DNA from: Anomaloglossus baeobatrachus
Lineage: Eukaryota > Chordata > Amphibia > Anura > Aromobatidae
Reading direction: 5' to 3'
DNA length: 64,000 nucleotides
Assembly (NCBI RefSeq): GCF_048569485.1
Contig: NC_134361.1
Span: 167,379,758 to 167,443,757, forward strand
Part shown: piece by piece, positions 53,785-64,000 of the stretch
Layout: each line of letters opens with the position of its first letter
Numbering within the stretch: the first letter of the stretch is position 1
Position numbers and translations under genes: made by a program
Notes under the pieces: model-generated
Seen by the model: the letters and a program-made list of their open reading frames with translations, nothing else
What the model was told of the DNA's origin: nothing
The model's database searches: none

Positions 53785-54948
53785 TGTCGCGGGCGGCGGG
53801 GCGCTGCAGTCACCACGCTCGGGTCCGGCGCTGCTGCTGCTCGGTGGCTCGAGCAGTGGGCCGGATCCGGGGACTCAAGCGGCGCTCCTCGCCCGTGAGT
53901 GAAAGGGGTGGTTTGTTGGGGTTTGGTATGTCGGTTTGTGATGCCACCCACGGTGTGTGGTGAGGTTGGGGCACCACCGCTGCTCTGTACGGGGATCCCG
54001 GGAGCGATGACAGAGAGCAGCTGGGATGTTTCTCTCCCCTCCGTGGGTAGGGGGATTTTGGTAGTCCCGGGGCCCGGAGTTGTTGACTGGAAGGTGGATT
54101 GCGGGGCTTGGCCAGGTGCAGGGTCGCGGGGCAGTGCAGTGCCAGACGGCACGGTGGTTCTTACTCAGCCAGTAACACACACGGAGTTTCTGGTAAAACA
54201 AACAGCTGGATGGACGAGTCCCACAGACGGCTTCGACGGTCACTCCCAGTAGGTTGGCGGTAACTGTCTCTCCCTGCACCGGTGTTATGTTCTCGGCCCC
54301 GATGGCTTCCCACCGGTAGCCCGCTCCCCAGCGATATGTTGGCTAAGGGAGTCCCTTTTTGCCCGCAGACTCTGGCCCTGGGAGCTCTAGCTATGGCGGT
54401 AGCTTTATCTCCCTCACGGTTTGGACGGTTGCCTTCAGTCGGGTCTTTACTGCTGGGAAACCCCAGAGGTTCCCGTCGCTGACGGATTTGACCGGTTTAA
54501 CGGCGACTCCTAGCCTGGTCGGGGTCCGTAGGCCCTGCCGAATGGTGCTGGCTTCTCTTCGCTCCCCGGTCCGGTACCGGCGGGCCACCGCCCGTCCCCG
54601 GTCCTTACGGTTGTGCGTCAATCGGCCTCTCCTGCAGACGGTCACCACCGTCTGCCAACCTTGCTGTATGTGCCCGGGCCACGTACCCGGACACGGTCAG
54701 ACTGCTCCTTTACCACTTCACTACTTCACTTTCCTTACTCCAAACTACCTCTCACTCCTTTTCCCGCCTCCAGGACTGTGAACTCCTCGGTGGGTGGGGC
54801 CAACAGCCTGGCTCCACCCCACCTGGTGTGGACATCAGACCCTGGAGGGAGGCAACAAGGATTTGTGTGTGCGGCTGAGGTGCCTAACCGGGGTGTGGGG
54901 TGTGTTGTTGCAGTACCTGTGACGTCCTAGCTTGTCCAGGGCGCCACA
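53785..54948 (-). repeat. 5' LTR of element B
   Basis: 1164 bp, closely similar to 51195-52361. Confidence 0.9.
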
Positions 54949-55231
54949 TGTACTGTGGCTAAGTGTGCAGGGAGCCAGCGGTGTGCGCTGGTAACCAAGG
55001 TAAATATCGGGTTGTTTACCCGATATTTACCTTAGTTACCAAGCGCAGCATGCTTCCACGTGTAGCGACGCTCCAGCGATCCCTGCCAGGTCAGGTTGCT
55101 GGTGGGATCGCTGGAGCGTCGCTTAGTGTGACATCTCACCAGCGACCTCCTAGCAACTTACCAGCGATCCCTATCAGGTTGTATCGTTGTTGGGATCGCT
55201 GGTAAGTTGTTTAGTGTGACTGGGCCTTTAA

Positions 55232-56280
55232 ACCTTACCACAACATCAGATAAAACACTTGGACCAATGTTATTCCAGGGGGTTGTGCACATGTCCGATT
55301 TTTTCCTCAGACTGTGCCGGTCCAAGGAAAAATATCACAGCATGACAGAGTCTGATCCAAGTAGCTGATCGCGCTTGGCTATGCAAGTGAATCGGTTGGA
55401 CTGCATTCGGATGACATAAGACTTCAGTCTGATTTCCAGGGACTGTTACAATCGGGAAAACAACGACATTTTTTTACTCCTCATCCGAGAAAATTGGATC
55501 ACACTATGATCGTACGCTAATCATACTCTGATCCGGATTTGATCACGGTGTGATTTGCATAATGGACCCGTCTCTCTCCTGCATCTACCCAAAAAGTGGA
55601 AACAGTTCTGAAATTATTCTTCTTGGTGGCATTATTTTAAATGACGAAAATCTGTGATTTTAACAGGGGTGTACAAACTTTTTCTATCCACTGTAGCTCT
55701 ATCTGCATGTGCCACATCAATTGTAACCAATCACCAGAAGTAAACAGCTCCTCGGAGCTATACGGTTAGGCTGGATTAAAAATGAATGTAGAATATGTAA
55801 CCTTTTTTCAGTGGTAGAACAATTATTTGCTGCAGATTAGATGGATCATTTATTTTTCTCACTGTTTAGAGAAAACATCATAGACAATGAATGGGTTTAT
55901 CTGGAGAGTTGTCAGAAAAAACCCACAATAGTGCGTAGGTTGTTTTCCACTCAGCCCTGAGTGGACAGTTTCAGCTCTGCTATATCTCTCAGTTTGACAT
56001 GTGGCGGGTAAAGCCTTCATCTCTGTCCCATGGAATATTTCTCCCAGAGACAGTGACATTACTTTGCCCAGCTGGCTGAGCCCTGGTATTTCTTGCAGGC
56101 TGAGGACAAGTTCTGCCTCCTATATGAATCTCCTTATTTAGTCAGCCTGTGAGGTGGAGCAGCTCTCTGCATTCCCACAGCTCAGGGGAGAAGGCAGACA
56201 TCACACTATGTCATTCCTAACTGCGAGGATTTAACCAGTTTCCAATAAAACAGTGACTGCGACTCCTCTGAAAGGGATTA
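55232..56280. other. Repeat fragments, then possible promoter region of a host gene
   Basis: About 55285-55590 resembles a MITE (CACATGTCCGATTTTTTCCT near the left end and several GGATCA/TGATCC motifs that could pair). From about 55690 to 56280 the sequence is less repetitive, with no ORF. It could be the upstream and 5' untranslated region of the candidate exon at 56319. Confidence 0.35.
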
Positions 56281-56318
56281 GGATGGCGGTATAATGTGTG
56301 TGCCTGGAGGAGAGCAGG

Positions 56319-56387
56319 ATGACAATGACCCCTCAGCAGAAAACGCCTAGCAAGGACCTCGGCTCGTGGCTTCAAGAAGGAGGCAAG
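56319..56387 (+). CDS. Candidate first coding exon of an unidentified host gene
   Basis: An ATG in fair context (GCAGGATGACAATGACC) opens 23 codons (MTMTPQQKTPSK, then DLGSWLQEGGK). A splice-donor-like AAG|GTGTGT follows at 56388. The upstream region is not repeat-like, and a minisatellite, which would lie in the first intron, begins about 65 bp downstream. A short upstream ATG ORF (near 56283) ends in two codons. I do not recognise the protein. Without a second exon this is only a candidate. Confidence 0.3.
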
Positions 56388-56451
56388 GTGTGTATTGTCA
56401 TTTCTTATCAGTTATGTAGCGCTAATAATGAACATTCTATGGATACTTCAA

Positions 56452-57552
56452 TGAAGCTCTCCTGACAACTCATCTTTCCTGACAACCATCTCTCCTGACA
56501 ACCCATCTCTCCTGACAACCCATCTCTCCTGATAATACATCTCTCCTGATAACCCATCTTTCCTGACAACCCATCGCTCCTGACAACCCATCTCTCCTGA
56601 CAACCTATCTCTCCTGACAACCCATCTCTCCTGGCAACCCATCTCTTCTGGTAACCCATCTCTTCTGACAACCCATTTCTTCTGACAACCCATCTCTTCT
56701 GACAACCCATCTCTTCTGACAACCCTTCTCCTGATAACTCATATCTCCTGATAACCCATATCTCATGACAACCCATCCCTCCTGACAACCCATCTCTTCT
56801 GACAACCCATTTCTTCTGACATCCCGCCTCTTCTGACAACCCATCTCTCCTGACAACTCATCTCTTCTGATAACCCATCTCTCCTGATAACCCATCTCTC
56901 CTGATAAATCATCTCTCCTGACAACTCATCCCTCCTGACAACCTATCTTTTCTGACAACCCATCCCTCCTGACAACCCATCCTCTTCTAACAACCCATTT
57001 CTTCTGACAACCAACCTCTTCTGACAACCCATCTCTCCTGACTACTCATCTCATCTGATAACCCATCTCTCCTGATAACCCATCTCTCCTGATAACCCAT
57101 CTCTCCTGATAACCCATCTCTCCTGATAACTCATCTCTTCTGATAACCCATCTCTCCAGACAACCCATATCTCCTGATAAATCACCTCTCCTGACAACTC
57201 ATCCCTCCTGACAACCCATCTCTTCTGACAACCCATCTCTTCTGACAACCCATCTCTTCTGATAACCCATCTCTTCTGACAACCCATGTCTTCTAACAAC
57301 CCATCTCTTCTGACAACCCTTCTCCTGATAACCATATCTCCTGATAACCCATATCTCCTGATAACCCATCTCTCATGACAACCCATCTCTCATGACAACC
57401 CATCCCTCCTAACAACCCATCTCTTCTGACAACCCATTTCTTCTGACAACCCATCCCTCCTGACAACCCATTTCTTCTGACAACCCATCTCTCCTGACAA
57501 CCCATTTCCCCTGACAACTCATCTCTTCTGACAAGCCATCTCTCCTGACAAA
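56452..57552. repeat. 17-bp minisatellite
   Basis: About 65 units of CTCTCCTGACAACCCAT occur with variants (CTCTTCTGACAACCCAT, CTCTCCTGATAACCCAT). Since 17 is not a multiple of 3, the reading frame cycles, and the long minus-strand ORFs seen here are spurious. Confidence 0.95.
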
Positions 57553-57669
57553 GCTTCACTTTTTTTGAGCCTGGTGGCTTTTCAGACTGTATTTCAGTTT
57601 GTATATAGAATATTAATTGCTGTATATTTTCATGGTAATTAGTTCAGATACACAAATAATCTGCATTTG

Positions 57670-57676
<7 letters not shown>

Positions 57677-57706
<30 letters not shown>

Positions 57707-57712
57707 ATATGG
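57677..57712. repeat. (ATT)n microsatellite
   Basis: About 12 units of TTA/ATT. Confidence 0.95.
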
Positions 57713-57867
57713 CTATCATTATTTATATGACATGGGCAGCGTATTGTGCACCTGCCACTAACTGTCTGGGTTGTCAACAATCCATAAAGTAAGGGGCATT
57801 TTTTTCCTCATGACCCTAAAAAAGTTGACACGTCTGATGTTTCTAATTTGGAGCCCGTACATATAAA

Positions 57868-58221
57868 GCTGAGTTCACATGTCCAGTAATCATCCATTAG
57901 AATGGATCCTTTAGAGATCCATTGCAAAAAAAAGTTGTTAAAAAACTGATGTTTGCCCGATCCTTTTTTTTAACATTGGAGTCTATGGAGAACGGATCCT
58001 TTACGGATTGCTATGTAGCCATCCATTTTTCTTGCATTTGTAACGGATCCGTTTTTATCTTACAGGATCCGTTTCAAACGGAAGATAAATAGCAATCCGT
58101 TAACGGATCTGTTCTCCATAGACCTCTAGGTTAAAAAAACTGATCGGGCAGAAATAATTTTGCCAATGGATCTCTGCAGCATCCGGTCTAACGGATGATT
58201 GTAGGACATATGAGCTCAGCT
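57868..58221. mobile_element. Palindromic MITE
   Basis: Inverted ends: AGCTGAGTTCACATGTCC on the left and GGACATATGAGCTCAGCT on the right. Inside, GGATCCGTT/AACGGATCC arms pair. Confidence 0.82.
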
Positions 58222-58312
58222 GACAGATTCCCCTTCTGGTTACAAGGAGCTGTGCAGAATTTTAAAAAATATTTCATATTGTTAGGAAAGAGATAACATA
58301 CCAAAATATCTA

Positions 58313-58757
58313 GGCCTCGGTTCCACTTGCGGTTTGTACGGAGGAGTGTATTCCAATAAAACATCGGATTGCTCTCACTCTAGTGCAAACCTATGGGGCA
58401 GTGTCCATCTGCAATTGATTTCTCATGCCATATCACCATGAGAAAAGAATCGCAGCAAGCTGCTTATGGCGGCGAATCTCCGCTCACACGCACCCATACA
58501 AGTCTATGGGTGTGTGTTAAACATCGCACTACACTCGCTTGTCATCTGACCACAGTGCAATGTATGGAGAGAGATAGGCCGGGGTGGAGATAGAAAGAAA
58601 GTACTCTCTCCCCCTTTCCTCCGCAGGTGTGATATGATCGCAAGATCGCATCACAGTTGCATGACCCTAGGCTTACGCCCACAGCAGATGGTCATTAGCA
58701 TATCGCTTCCGATGTTCTCACATTGGAAGCTGTATGCAAGGGGAACCGAGGCCTTAT
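58313..58757. mobile_element. MITE with inverted ends
   Basis: Left AGGCCTCGGTTCCACTTGC; right GCAAGGGGAACCGAGGCCT. It has no coding capacity. Confidence 0.85.
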
Positions 58758-58959
58758 TGGGTAAATCCCCTACTGTGACACTACTCTGATAGTCCAACTG
58801 GTCTTTGTTAGCTGTCCTGCAGTGATTACATTGCAAATACCAATTATTGGTATCAGTAGTCACATGCCAATCATGCTATTATCACTGCTGACATCAGCGA
58901 TTGGCTGCAGTGGTCATATGTGGGTTGATAGAACCTTGCTGTAGGATAACTGCCCAAAA

Positions 58960-60440
58960 ATGGTTTCATAGTTTTTAAGCTTGTCAGTAGACATAATTCC
59001 ACCAAGTTCAACCTACATCTATCATGAGAAAGACAAAAATCCCATGGGGCAGATGCTATTAGCTCCATACTATAAGAAAAATTCCTTCCCACTCCACATA
59101 CGACAATCAGGCTAGTTCCCTGGAGCAACGTTCCCTCACAGAATCTAGTGGTCATCATAACTGTCATATTATATTAATGAGGAAAGGCATTCGGGCCTCT
59201 TTTTTACATCATGTGGCAGAGAGTTCTATAGTTTCATTGCTCTTACAGTAAAGAATCCATAATAATCTCACTGCTCTTACAGTAAAGAATCCATGATCTC
59301 ACTTCTCTTACAGTAAAGAATCCATTATCTCACTGATCTTACAGTAAAGAACCCATAATCTCACTGCTCTTACAGTAAAGAATCTATAATCTCACTGCTC
59401 TTACAGTAAAGAATCCATGATCTCACTTCTCTTACAGTAAAGAATCCATTATCTCACTGATCTTACAGTAAAGAACCCATAATCTCACTGCTCTTACAGT
59501 AAAGAATCCATTATCTCACTGATCTTATAGTAAAGAATCCATGATCTCACTTCTCTTACAGTAAAGAATCCATTATCTCACTGATCTTACAGTAAAGAAC
59601 CCATAATCTCACTGCTCTTACAGTAAAGAATCTATAATCTCACTTCTCTTACAGTAAAGAATCCATGATCTCACTTCTCTTACAGTAAAGAATCCATTAT
59701 CTCACTGATCTTACAGTAAAGAACCCATAATCTCACTGCTCTTACAGTAAAGAATCCATTATCTCACTGATCTTATAGTAAAGAATCCATGATCTCACTT
59801 CTCTTACAGTAAAGAATCCATTATCTCACTGATCTTACAGTAAAGAACCCATAATCTCACTGCTCTTACAGTAAAGAATCTATAATCTCACTGCTCTTAC
59901 AGTAAAGAATCCATGATCTCACTTCTCTTACAGTAAAGAATCCATTATCTCACTGATCTTACAGTAAAGAACCCATAATCTCACTGCTCTTACAGTAAAG
60001 AATCCATTATCTCACTGATCTTATAGTAAAGAATCCATGATCTCACTTCTCTTACAGTAAAGAATCCATTATCTCACTGATCTTACAGTAAAGAACCCAT
60101 AATCTCACTGCTCTTACAGTAAAGAATCTATAATCTCACTGCTCTTACAGTAAAGAATCCATGATCTCACTTCTCTTACAGTAAAGAATCCATTATCTCA
60201 CTGATCTTACAGTAAAGAACCCATAATCTCACTGCTCTTACAGTAAAGAATCCATTATCTCACTGATCTTATAGTAAAGAATCCATGATTTCACTTCTCT
60301 TACAGTAAAGAATCTGCATCTGCCATTATGATTAAAACTTCTTTCCTCTAGATGTAGAGGATATCCCTTTGTCCCCATTGCAGGCCAAGGTGTACAAAGA
60401 TCAGTAGAAAGGTCGCTGTACTGTTCTTTCATATAGTTGT
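58960..60440 (+). repeat. Interspersed repeat expanded by a 31-bp minisatellite
   Basis: The left flank (CACCAAGTTCAACCTAC near 59001; AATTCCTTCCCACTCC near 59080) and the right flank (CTTCTTTCCTCTAGATGTAG near 60340) look like the two halves of one old interspersed repeat. In the middle the segment GCTCTTACAGTAAAGAATCC has been amplified. The family name is not certain. Confidence 0.5.
59225..60317. repeat. 31-bp minisatellite with 248-bp higher-order period
   Basis: The unit is CTCACTGCTCTTACAGTAAA followed by GAATCCATAAT, about 35 copies. A diagnostic variant, GATCTTATAG, occurs at 59521, 59769, 60017 and 60265, spaced exactly 248 bp (8 units). Confidence 0.95.
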
Positions 60441-61990
60441 ACATTGTCTAAAATCTGGACATTTAGAAAACAGTCTTGGACAAGCAGATACAGACATCAC
60501 AGCAAAGATGAATATACTGGCACTTTATGCAAGAGTTGTACTTTACTATTAATGTTGCTTTTGCATAGAAATTCTGATCAAATGCATTGATCATTGATTA
60601 AAAAATAAAAGTCATATCAACCAATAGAAATTTCCAGGCATGATGTGGTTGATAATGTTACAGTTCCATAACTCTTAACAATTATGTTATGGTGACAATA
60701 TTGCTCCCTAAGGAAGAGAAAGTCTCAAGTAGTAAAGATTTGTATTCATGTTTGATTAATTAAACATTTTTTTTGGGTGATGTACAAAACTAGTGGGGAA
60801 GTATAACATTGGGAATCCTAACAGTGAGTAGTATACACGTATATGTTGGTAATTTTTGGCGGCTCTAGAAGTCATTATGTGACCACTCTCGTGCAATTTG
60901 CATTTGTGGTCTCTTCTGTTTATTTGTTTAATGCATTTGATGGCTGAAACTATCAAAACAAACTATTAAGCAGGGGAATCCTAACAGTAGGTATATTACA
61001 CACTGTTGTCAACCTCTCCCTCAAGTTTGATACTTAGCCCAAAAAACGTCTCTAAATACACATTTATTATTGTGATGCTTTACTTACTATATTATATGGC
61101 ACTGTGGTAGTGCCGCGAGCACAGCTACAATGCAGCTTTTGGGTTTTGGCTAGAATTTTACTCTTTGAAATGTGACATTTTTAAATACGTAGTGAAAGAA
61201 TTACCAGACCTACTGTGAAATTAATTTCATTAAATTGACTTTTAATTTTTGGACTTTTTATTCAAGTTTTTATGTTAAGCGTGCTATAGACTTAGCGGTA
61301 TTATTGAAGGCTATGGGCATCTTTTCATTGTTCTTCCTTCCATTTACCTACTTCCAGCTGCAGACTTATTATTTCTGAATCTATTCCCACCACATTTCGA
61401 CTGGGGATATTCCAGAAATTCCAGAATCAAATGTTTTGAAGTTTGAAACAATTTTGCTCATATGTTGGAGCAGCAGGATTTCCACATCACATTTAACGTG
61501 AAGGATGAATTTTGATGATATGTCTTTTGTTGCTGTTTTTTTCATCAGTACTGAATTTTCATGTGTTCTCCATATCTGCCAAGAATGGGCTGGGCCGGGG
61601 ATCAGGGGGGCAAATGTCCCCCCGGGCCACTCCCTCGCCAGCTGTGCAGGGCCTTCTGTTTCTTCTTTGGTGCTTTGTGTGTTGGCCATCACTTTAGCAG
61701 ACATTGCCGCAAATAATGCAATGTGCGGCCTTGTATGTTAGCAGTGACGGATCTGGGGCGGCACATAAGCAGAATTAGTGCCAGCCCGGTTATATCATTA
61801 TTAGCAGACAGTCACACAGTGCACTATTTGTGGCCATGTCTGCTGAAGAACCAGTCATCACACCGTGCGCCTTGCACAGGCACATGCCCGCGAGAGGCTT
61901 GCTGCTGGCTTCCCCATATTAAAAATACCTCTAATGTTTCTATGTATGTGCATAAATGAAGTGTATTTTTATGTGTCAGTGTATATGTCT
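60441..61990. other. No gene recognised; mostly AT-rich sequence
   Basis: AT-rich, with short ORFs only. A GC-rich patch at 61580-61650 (GGCCGGGGATCAGGGGGGCA) may be a repeat fragment. There are no splice-flanked coding stretches that I could support. Confidence 0.4.
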
Positions 61991-62234
61991 GTTTATACAT
62001 TTATGTCTGTTTATATGCATTTTTGTGAATTTACCTTCAAGTATGTATATGCCTGTATGTACATGACTGCATACCATGTCTGTGCATATCTATGTTATGT
62101 ATTTGTGCATGTCTGTGTATGACTACGTGTGTGCTCATATATTTGCATACTCTATGTGTACACGTCTACATGTGTGCTTCTATATCTGTCTGCTTATACA
62201 TTATGTGCATCTCTGCATATTGTATGTGTGTATG

Positions 62235-63115
62235 TCTGTGTACCATGTGTGCATGTCTTCATATGTGTGCCTGTCTGTGTACCATGTGTGTTCATGTCTT
62301 CATGTGTGTGTCTGTCTGCGTACCATGTATGTGCATGTCTTCATGTGTGTGCCTGTCTTGGTACCATGTGTGTGCATGTCTTCATATGTGTGCCTGTCTG
62401 TGTACCATGTGTGTTCATGTCTTCATGTGTGTGTCTGTCTGCGTACCATGTATGTGCATGTCTTCATGTGTGTGCCTGTCTGTGTACCATGTGTGTGCAT
62501 GTCTTCATGTGTGTGCCTGTCTGCATACCATGTATGTGCATGTCTTCATGTGTGTGCCTGTCTGCATACCATGTATGTGCATGTCTTCATGTGTGTGCCT
62601 GTCTGCGTACCATGTGTGTGCATGTCTTCATGTGTGTGCCTGTCTGCATACCATGTATGTGCATGTCTTCATGTGTGTGCCTGCCTGCATACCATGTGTG
62701 TGCATGTCTTCATGTGTGTGCCTGTCTTGGTACCATGTGTGTGCATGTCTTCATGTGTGTGCCTGTCTGCATACCATGTATGTGCATGTCTTCATGTGTG
62801 TGCCTGCCTGCATACCATGTGTGTGCATGTCTTCATGTGTGTGCCTGTCTGTGTACCATGTGTGTGCATGTCTTCATGTGTGTGCCTGTCTGTGTACCAT
62901 GTGTGTGCATGTCTTCATGTGTGTGCCTGTCTGCGTACCATGTATGTGCATGTCTTCATGTGTGTGCCTGTCTGTGTACCATGTGTGTGCATGTCTTCAT
63001 GTGTGTGCCTGTCTGTGTACCATGTGTGTGCATGTCTTCATGTGTGTGCCTGTCTGTGTACCATGTGTGTGCATGACTTCATGTGTGTGCCTGTCTGTGT
63101 ACCATGTGTGTGCAT
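62235..63115. repeat. 41-bp minisatellite, open in all three forward frames
   Basis: About 21 units of GTACCATGTGTGTGCATGTC..TTCATGTGTGTGCCTGTCTG. Because 41 leaves remainder 2 when divided by 3 and the unit has no stop in any frame, three long Cys/Val-rich ORFs (315-388 residues) overlap. They are artefacts. Confidence 0.95.
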
Positions 63116-63213
63116 GTTTATGTGTGTGCATGTCTGCACACTGTATGTATCTTTGTACTGTATGTGTGTGTGTGTGTGTGTGACAGCTTTACTATTTGCA
63201 CAAGTGTGCCTTA

Positions 63214-63985
63214 GGCCCCGTCACACTAAGCAACATCGCTAGCAACATCGCTAGCAACATCGCTGCTAACGAACAACTTTTGTGACGTTGCTAGCGATGT
63301 TGCTGTGTGTGACATCCAGCAACAACCTGGCCCCTGCTGTGAGGTCGTTGGTTGTTGCTGAATGTCCTGGGCCATTTTTTAGTTGTTGCTGTCCCGCTGT
63401 GAAGCACAGATCGCTGTGTGTGACAGCGAGACAGCAACAACTAATGTGCAGGCAGCAGGAGCCGGCTTCTGCGGAGGCTGGTAACCAATGTAAACATCGG
63501 GTAACCAAGAAGCCCTGTCCTTGGTTACCCGATATTTACCTTTGATACCAACCTCCGCCGCTCTCACTGTCAGTGCCGGCTCCTGCTGTGTGCACATTTA
63601 GCTGCAGCACACATCGGGAAATTAACCCCATGTGTGCTGTAACTAGGAGAGCAGGGAGCCAGCGCTCAGTGTGCGCTGCTCCCTGCTCTCTGCACGTGTA
63701 GCTCCGTGTGGTGGTAACCAAGGTAAATATCGGGTTGGTTACCCGATATTTACCTTAGTTACCAAGCGCAGCATCTTCCACGCGGCGCTGGGGGCTGGTC
63801 ACTGGTTGCTGGTGAGCTCACCAGCAACTTGTGTAGCCACGCTCCAGCGATCCCTGCCAGGTCAGGTTGCTGGTGGGATCGCTGGAGCGTTGCAGTGTGA
63901 CATCTCACCAGCAACCTCCTAGCAACTTACCAGCGATCCCTATCGTTGTTGGGATCGCTGGTAAGTTGCTTAGTGTGACTGGACC
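63214..63985. mobile_element. Full-length copy of the TTAA MITE
   Basis: It starts GGCCCCGTCACACTAAGCAA next to TTAG and ends GCTTAGTGTGACTGGACC next to TTAA. Internal inverted units match those of the host MITE at 38226-55227. This uninterrupted copy defines where elements A and B were inserted. Confidence 0.88.
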
Positions 63986-64000
63986 TTAATAAGTCCAGTC

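Larger units (their letters stand above)
51195..54948 (-). mobile_element. Element B: short non-autonomous LTR element of the same family as A
   Basis: On the minus strand the 5' LTR is 53785-54948 and the 3' LTR is 51195-52361. Each runs TGTGGCGCCC...CGCGACA in that direction. The primer-binding region next to the 5' LTR is like that of A (reverse complement of 53765-53783). The 4-bp target duplication is tgta (51191-51194, 54949-54952). The interior is only 1.4 kb and shares its 5' leader and 3' region with A but lacks the cold-shock ORF. It sits in the same MITE as element A. Confidence 0.88.
38226..55227 (+). mobile_element. TTAA-type MITE, host of elements A and B
   Basis: Native pieces are 38226-38572, 50927-51194 and 54949-55227. 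They line up with the uninterrupted relative at 63214-63985. The ends are inverted (CAGTCACACTAAGCAAC left; GTTTAGTGTGACTGGGCC right) next to TTAA (38222-38225, 55228-55231). Internal inverted segments read GTAAATATCGGGTAACCAAG / CTTGGTTACCCGATATTTAC. It has no transposase. A piggyBac or Kolobok helper would fit a TTAA target, but this is not shown. Confidence 0.85.

Noticed and set aside
56408-57559. Minus-strand ORFs rich in RRDGLSGEMGCQ-like repeats
   Set aside because: Frame-cycling translation of the 17-bp minisatellite.
59225-60317. CRISPR-like regular repeat
   Set aside because: Units are adjacent with no unique spacers, and the context is a vertebrate genome; it is a minisatellite.
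62076-63242. Three long Cys-rich ORFs (315-388 residues)
   Set aside because: They are translations of a 41-bp minisatellite in three frames; no domain, and composition follows the DNA repeat.

Overview
The window looks like repeat-packed DNA from a large vertebrate genome, most likely an anuran amphibian. The evidence is the combination of Ngaro-type tyrosine-recombinase retroelements with an SGNH hydrolase gene, a Gmr1-type LTR element, an old Tc1-like transposon, many long palindromic MITEs with TTAA or TA-like ends, and expanded minisatellites. There is no bacterial gene organisation, and no operons, ribosome binding sites or tRNA/rRNA genes were found. The species call is an inference.

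Almost all open reading frames belong to mobile elements or minisatellites. The one candidate host feature is a short first coding exon at 56319-56387.

Layout. (1) 1-8.1 kb: a minus-strand fossil Ty3/gypsy element (gag, protease, start of RT). It is split by a Gmr1-related non-autonomous LTR element (1127-5603, TSD gggca) and by a solo LTR (6039-7339, TSD caaa). The Gmr1-related element has its own LTR interrupted by another solo LTR (1716-2660, TSD attgg). (2) 8.2-11.3 kb: the remnant of an LTR element with a gag fragment. (3) 12.2-29.85 kb: one degenerate Tc1-like transposon of about 1.8 kb inflated to 17.6 kb by nested insertions. These are a TIR element with MITEs and a 40-bp minisatellite that itself hosts a solo LTR, a palindromic MITE, a 6.8-kb Ngaro-like retroelement (gag-like, RT-RNase H, tyrosine recombinase, SGNH hydrolase, split direct repeats), and a solo LTR containing another MITE and minisatellite. 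(4) 30-33.9 kb: palindromic MITEs. (5) 34.3-55.2 kb: an old plus-strand gypsy pol fossil contains a TTAA-type MITE. The MITE contains two LTR elements of one family with 4-bp TSDs: A (plus, 38573-50926) and B (minus, 51195-54948). The 3' LTR of A contains a very young, whole-looking Gmr1 element (42777-50644, with LTRs that look identical). A 2.58-kb segment covering the start of this nest, including one LTR of A, is tandemly duplicated (34565-39723). (6) 55.2-64 kb: the candidate host exon, minisatellites of 17, 31 and 41 bp, several MITEs, and a full-length copy of the TTAA MITE.

The most notable points are: element A carries an ORF with a recognisable cold-shock domain; the Gmr1 element has integrase ahead of reverse transcriptase; the 31-bp minisatellite has an exact 248-bp higher-order period; and one core module sits inside three different TIR families. 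Target-site duplications order many of the insertions in time.
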